The notes beneath the pieces were generated by a model, which saw only the letters and a list, made by a program, of their open reading frames with translations, ran no database searches and was not told the origin of the DNA. A stretch of DNA of 9,005 nt from Candidatus Berkelbacteria bacterium (GTDB lineage: Bacteria; Patescibacteriota; UBA1384; VFKW01): contig VFKW01000142.1 in the NCBI GenBank assembly GCA_009885355.1, forward strand, positions 1 through 9,005. Reading direction: 5' to 3'. Positions 6,333 to 9,005 of this stretch are shown here, piece by piece (position 1 is the first letter of the stretch; each line of letters starts with the position of its first letter). Made by a program: the position numbers and the translations under genes.

Positions 6333-6371
6333 CCCAAAAAGCACCATATTTCAGGTATGATGTCGGGTCAG
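6333..6371 (-). terminator. Terminator-like element, diverged third copy of the repeat motif
   Basis: The minus strand shows CTGACCCGACAT, overlapping a 7-bp stem (CATCATA at 6362-6356, TATGGTG at 6348-6342, one G-T pair), loop CCTGAAA, then C and a T tract with GGG. Compared with the copies at 159 and 4215 the stem bases differ, but the upstream box, a TGAAA loop and the T tract are kept. It follows the 6414-7514 gene by about 45 nt. Confidence 0.6.
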
Positions 6372-6413
6372 AAGATTATGGGAGACAGCCTGTTTATGGA
6401 AAGAATATGTCAT

Positions 6414-7514
6414 TTAATTTACAATAAATTCTTCTATGGGTTCTAGTGCTGTATAAGAATTTTGAGTTCTCCCGTCAGGCGACTTATAAGTAATAATATT
6501 GTGGATTATCCCATGCACTCTGACATTTTGACCGATAAACTTACTATAATAATCCAAGGTTTGGTATTCAGGAGTTTGAGCACTTTCAAATTCAATACTT
6601 CGCAATCCATCCTTTAATATGTAAATATTTGTCTGGCCGTCGACAGTTGGTTGTTTTTCGATTACTCCTTGAAGCCAAGCTCTTTTTTCACTTATTTCAT
6701 CTCCAAAAACATCAATATCACTGATTAAAATAACCGAATCTTCCTTGAAATCAGGGACATTAAGTGGCTGTGTGATAGCTGGCCCAGTATTAATATTTGG
6801 GCTTGTCGGCTTTAAATCAAATATTTTAAAAAAGGATATAAAGATACCTATAAAGACTAAAAAAACAACAACCGAGATTTTTATTATTTTATTTAATCCA
6901 CCTGAGGGGATATTTTTAAGTGCATTTGAAATCAGGATACTTTGATCTGCTACAGAGATCTGATTTTCAACTGGTCCTTCATCCGCCTTTTCAGCCAATT
7001 GATCAATTTTATTTCCCGTTTTTATCACATATACATCTATTAGAGAAATAATAATGTAAATACTTAAGTAGAAATCAGTTACTGATCTGGTAAAATCCGG
7101 ACCTTTTGTTGATACAAGGCCATAATGAGAAAAAAGAAAAATCAGCATTAATGCTGACCAGCCCGAAAAACACCAAATGAAAAATTCCTTGAAAAAAGCT
7201 AAAAATGACTTAACCATTTTTGATCCACTACCGACTTTCGTGGAAAATTTAAATACACCTAAAACTGTTAATGTGCCACCAGATCCATTGATTTCAGGAT
7301 TTTTTTCGATCATTGAAAAAGGCATTACAAAAAATCGTAAAAACTTAATCATGAAAATTATTAGAGTGTAAATCATTATACCCATTAAAGTGCTTGAATT
7401 ACCAGTAATCAAGCCAATAATATCGACTGGAATATAATCTCTATTCAGTATGCCTTGAATAAATAATATTAAGCTAAAAATGATGCCAAATAAAAATAAA
7501 AGTTTCCTTTTCAT
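6414..7514 (-). CDS. Unrecognised multi-pass membrane protein with OB-like C-terminal domain
   Basis: I do not recognise this 366-residue protein. About five hydrophobic segments are visible: 4-22, 42-65, 104-132, 146-165 and 210-230. After the last comes a Pro/Asn/Thr-rich linker and a soluble domain from about 255 to the end. Its strand pattern (RAWLQGVIEKQ, TNIYILKDGLRSIEFES, QNVRVHGIIHNI) suggests an OB-type barrel; this is a shape argument, not a family match. A Gly-Ser-rich loop (NGSGGTLTV) and the acidic stretch 168-185 are probably cytoplasmic or loop regions. The start at 7514 is set by AGGAGG right before it and by an extended -10 promoter at 7535-7543, which lies inside the longer frame that could begin at 7559. 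The 4401-6236 gene follows with a similar anchor-plus-soluble layout, so the two may act together at the envelope; that is speculation. Confidence 0.75.
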   Translation of the reverse strand: MKRKLLFLFGIIFSLILFIQGILNRDYIPVDIIGLITGNSSTLMGIMIYTLIIFMIKFLRFFVMPFSMIEKNPEINGSGGTLTVLGVFKFSTKVGSGSKMVKSFLAFFKEFFIWCFSGWSALMLIFLFSHYGLVSTKGPDFTRSVTDFYLSIYIIISLIDVYVIKTGNKIDQLAEKADEGPVENQISVADQSILISNALKNIPSGGLNKIIKISVVVFLVFIGIFISFFKIFDLKPTSPNINTGPAITQPLNVPDFKEDSVILISDIDVFGDEISEKRAWLQGVIEKQPTVDGQTNIYILKDGLRSIEFESAQTPEYQTLDYYSKFIGQNVRVHGIIHNIITYKSPDGRTQNSYTALEPIEEFIVN

Positions 7515-7534
7515 AATCCTCCTTTTCATATCCA

Positions 7535-7543
7535 AGTATAACA
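7535..7543 (-). promoter_or_regulatory. Extended -10 promoter of the 6414-7514 gene
   Basis: The minus strand reads TGTTATACT, a TGn extended -10 with TATACT. No clear -35 is visible. Transcription from about 7528 would give a very short leader holding AGGAGG before the ATG at 7514. The rest of the 7515-7838 interval is AT-rich and shows no gene or clear structure. Confidence 0.45.
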
Positions 7544-7839
7544 TAAAGTAACTTTTCATGTGCTTTTACAGGTTAAGTTCACCATGTCGTGATCAAGCTG
7601 ATCTTCTTTAAGATGCGGCCTCCTCTCAGTAGCTTGTTAGTAGAATAACACATAGGCAGGGGATGTTTCTCTTTTTTAGGTTCATTTGCAAAATTTTATT
7701 TTATTAGTAATTATTTGTTTTAGAAATACAATTTTTAAAAATTAAAATAATTTTTTGCATTTTCCAGAGTAAAACAGAACCATCCCCCCATCCTCAACCA
7801 ACCCTCTCCAGTTTTGCCAGTGATTTTTTAAGTTCAAAT

Positions 7840-7861
7840 AAGGGGCCCCGCAGGGCCCCTT
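7840..7861 (-). terminator. Terminator of the surface-protein gene
   Basis: A very stable GC hairpin (AAGGGGCCC, loop TGC, GGGGCCCCTT on the minus strand, allowing one unpaired G) begins 18 nt after the stop codon of the 7879-8886 gene and is followed by ATTTG rather than a long T tract. It differs from the terminator family at 159, 4215 and 6333. Confidence 0.7.
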
Positions 7862-7878
7862 CTGAGTAGAAAGAATGG

Positions 7879-8886
7879 TTATGGATCGATCCAGATGATT
7901 GGACGTTTGCCCAAGACAGTCTGGCTTAAATCTAGGACTCCTTCGGCGACGAAGAAGTCGGAATTATTGATCGTGCTCAATGTGAGTGGGTTGACGGTGA
8001 GCAAGCGCACACCGCGGCAATGATTGACAGGCGGATTGGATGCCGGCCATTGGATGGCGGCGCCGTCGTCGAGATAGGCAGCCGAATAGCCATTGAAGGT
8101 CTCAATGGCTTCACTATTTGGCTTTTGAACCTTACCCCAGACTTTTACGCGTTGACCAAAGGGCATAAGACTGTTTATGGTATTGTAGTTGTTAATTCCA
8201 ACCGACTTGGGCAAGATAGAGCTTTGTGCCAACCGATTGACAGTGGCCTCTCTAATGATATGGATGCCAGAGTTGTCGGCATCTAGCTTACCCCAAACCT
8301 CGAGGATGTCTCCGACTGCAGGTTGGTACGAGGAAAACCAATTTGCTATCTTGGTGGCGTACGGTTGGTCAGGTCTCTGGCAAAAAAAGTATGGCTGATC
8401 ACCGACGATTGGAGCGGGATTGACAACCTTGGTGACAATGAGATTACCAAGGTCGGGGTTCGTAGTTACGGTAAAGGGAATTGTGACATTATCTTTCTTA
8501 CTTGCATGCATCATATTAGTGTCGTCGTATGTCTGAATTGCAATATACCCCACCCCAGTAGTAAGATCACCCATACCACCAGCAGGGTTGGTTGAAATGC
8601 AGCCGGGAGTAGCATCACCCCATTGGGAAATATCCGGATTGACCACGCCATCAATAGTCCATTCAAGACAGTTATCCGTGAGGATTTCAGCACCACTGGT
8701 ATTTGTCAACGTAATCCCGGTCGCGATATTGGAAACATCAATTGTCCAGTCATCAACATCACCCGAGCTTATTTCAGATAGACTTGCACTGCCAATATAT
8801 AGTACGGTTGGTGTTGTGCCGCCAATAGCCGATGTCATCCATTTCATTTTAATGGCTTTGACATTGTGGGTTGAACCAAGTGTCAT
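7879..8886 (-). CDS. Secreted or surface protein, C-terminal part with OB-like domains (5' truncated)
   Basis: The frame encodes 335 residues from ATG 8886, but this is probably not the natural start. There is no signal peptide, no good ribosome site, and the frame stays open upstream through FSFR into the palindromic repeats until TGA at 8950-8952. Residues 1-145 look like a beta-rich surface domain (DDWTIDVSNIATGITL, CLEWTIDG). Residues about 148-222 and 244-330 resemble two OB-like units seen in secreted proteins: GDILEVWGKLDADNSG, and GQRVKVWGKV with AAYLDDGAAIQW and GVRLLTV. The likely role is extracellular binding; no catalytic residues are visible. Its GC content, near 50 percent by eye, is well above the genes to its left. 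The 5' part was probably separated by the repeat insertion or a rearrangement; the repeats could also be a late addition upstream of an unusual start. Confidence 0.6.
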   Translation of the reverse strand: MTLGSTHNVKAIKMKWMTSAIGGTTPTVLYIGSASLSEISSGDVDDWTIDVSNIATGITLTNTSGAEILTDNCLEWTIDGVVNPDISQWGDATPGCISTNPAGGMGDLTTGVGYIAIQTYDDTNMMHASKKDNVTIPFTVTTNPDLGNLIVTKVVNPAPIVGDQPYFFCQRPDQPYATKIANWFSSYQPAVGDILEVWGKLDADNSGIHIIREATVNRLAQSSILPKSVGINNYNTINSLMPFGQRVKVWGKVQKPNSEAIETFNGYSAAYLDDGAAIQWPASNPPVNHCRGVRLLTVNPLTLSTINNSDFFVAEGVLDLSQTVLGKRPIIWIDP

Positions 8887-8896
8887 CCTAAAGCTG

Positions 8897-8948
8897 AATA
8901 AAAGGGGACAGTCCCCTCTGCAAAAATAAAAGGGGACAGTCCCCTCTG
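8897..8948. repeat. Tandem 24-nt palindromic repeats (REP/RAYT-like)
   Basis: Two identical 24-nt units at 8897-8920 and 8925-8948, 28 nt apart start to start. Each contains the perfect palindrome AGGGGACAGTCCCCT. Palindromes of this GGGGAC-GTCCCC type commonly flank REP-associated Y1 (IS200-like) transposase genes in bacteria. No transposase is in the window; it may lie beyond the right edge. The first unit abuts the open end of the 7879-8886 gene. Confidence 0.8.
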
Positions 8949-8978
8949 TTCATTTTGCCGTCCGGTGCGATCATTTTC

Positions 8979-9003
8979 AAACCGTGACAATTTGTCACGG
9001 TTT
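8979..9003. repeat. Perfect 11-bp inverted repeat
   Basis: AAACCGTGACA (8979-8989) and TGTCACGGTTT (8993-9003) form a perfect hairpin with loop ATT. It could be a bidirectional terminator or an end structure of the element that carries the 24-nt repeats. There is no long T tract on either side within the window. Confidence 0.7.
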
Positions 9004-9005
9004 CA

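Noticed and set aside
159..6371. Integron cassette array, because several genes each end with a related repeat
   Set aside because: No attC core sites of the GTTRRRY type and no integrase. The hairpin with a T tract fits a terminator better.
8020..8929. Several plus-strand open frames opposite the surface-protein gene
   Set aside because: Higher GC gives longer chance frames. The minus-strand frame has coherent domains and a terminator directly after it.
1..9005. CRISPR arrays, tRNA and rRNA genes
   Set aside because: No regularly spaced repeat-spacer pattern, no tRNA-like cloverleaf and no conserved rRNA stretches seen by reading both strands.

Overview
The window is AT-rich bacterial accessory DNA. 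Almost all genes read on the minus strand, are short, and end at small hairpin terminators. The gene content (an RloA/RloB pair, an HNH-WYL protein, a BRO-type N-terminus, an IS110 element, unrecognised membrane proteins, a large secreted-protein fragment) and the sequence style suit an uncultured bacterium, possibly of the Patescibacteria/CPR. That assignment is an inference of moderate strength; no rRNA or core gene is present to test it.

Layout, left to right. At 1-104 is the start of a BRO-N-like gene that runs off the window, with a probable 1-nt frame disturbance at its start. At 305-2214 lies a two-gene defence-type operon: an AAA15 ATPase (RloA-like) followed 2 nt later by an RloB-like protein. 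It is driven by a clear promoter at 2245-2273 and closed by a terminator at 163-188. At 2366-4210 lies one HNH-WYL gene cut in two by a complete IS110-family element (2785-4140).

The element is the most informative object here. Its ends are set by a TAT duplicated at both junctions. Removing the element and one TAT restores the HNH-WYL reading frame. The 220-nt leader upstream of the transposase contains a candidate bridge RNA. Three of its expected four guide segments match the element ends and the right target by 9 nt each. A TTGACA box sits in the last transposase codons and a TAATAG box at the other end, so a circular form would create a promoter reading into this RNA.

Further right, 4401-6236 and 6414-7514 encode two unrecognised membrane proteins, each with its own promoter. 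One has three membrane segments and a propeller-like extracytoplasmic part. The other has about five membrane segments and an OB-like tail. At 7879-8886 is the C-terminal part of a secreted or surface protein with OB-like repeats and clearly higher GC. It is cut at its 5' side by tandem 24-nt palindromic repeats, which are followed by a perfect 11-bp hairpin at the window edge.

A 46-nt sequence that includes a terminator hairpin occurs identically at 159-204 and 4215-4260. It brackets the whole RloAB/HNH-WYL/IS module. A third, diverged copy at 6333-6371 keeps the motif and the stem.
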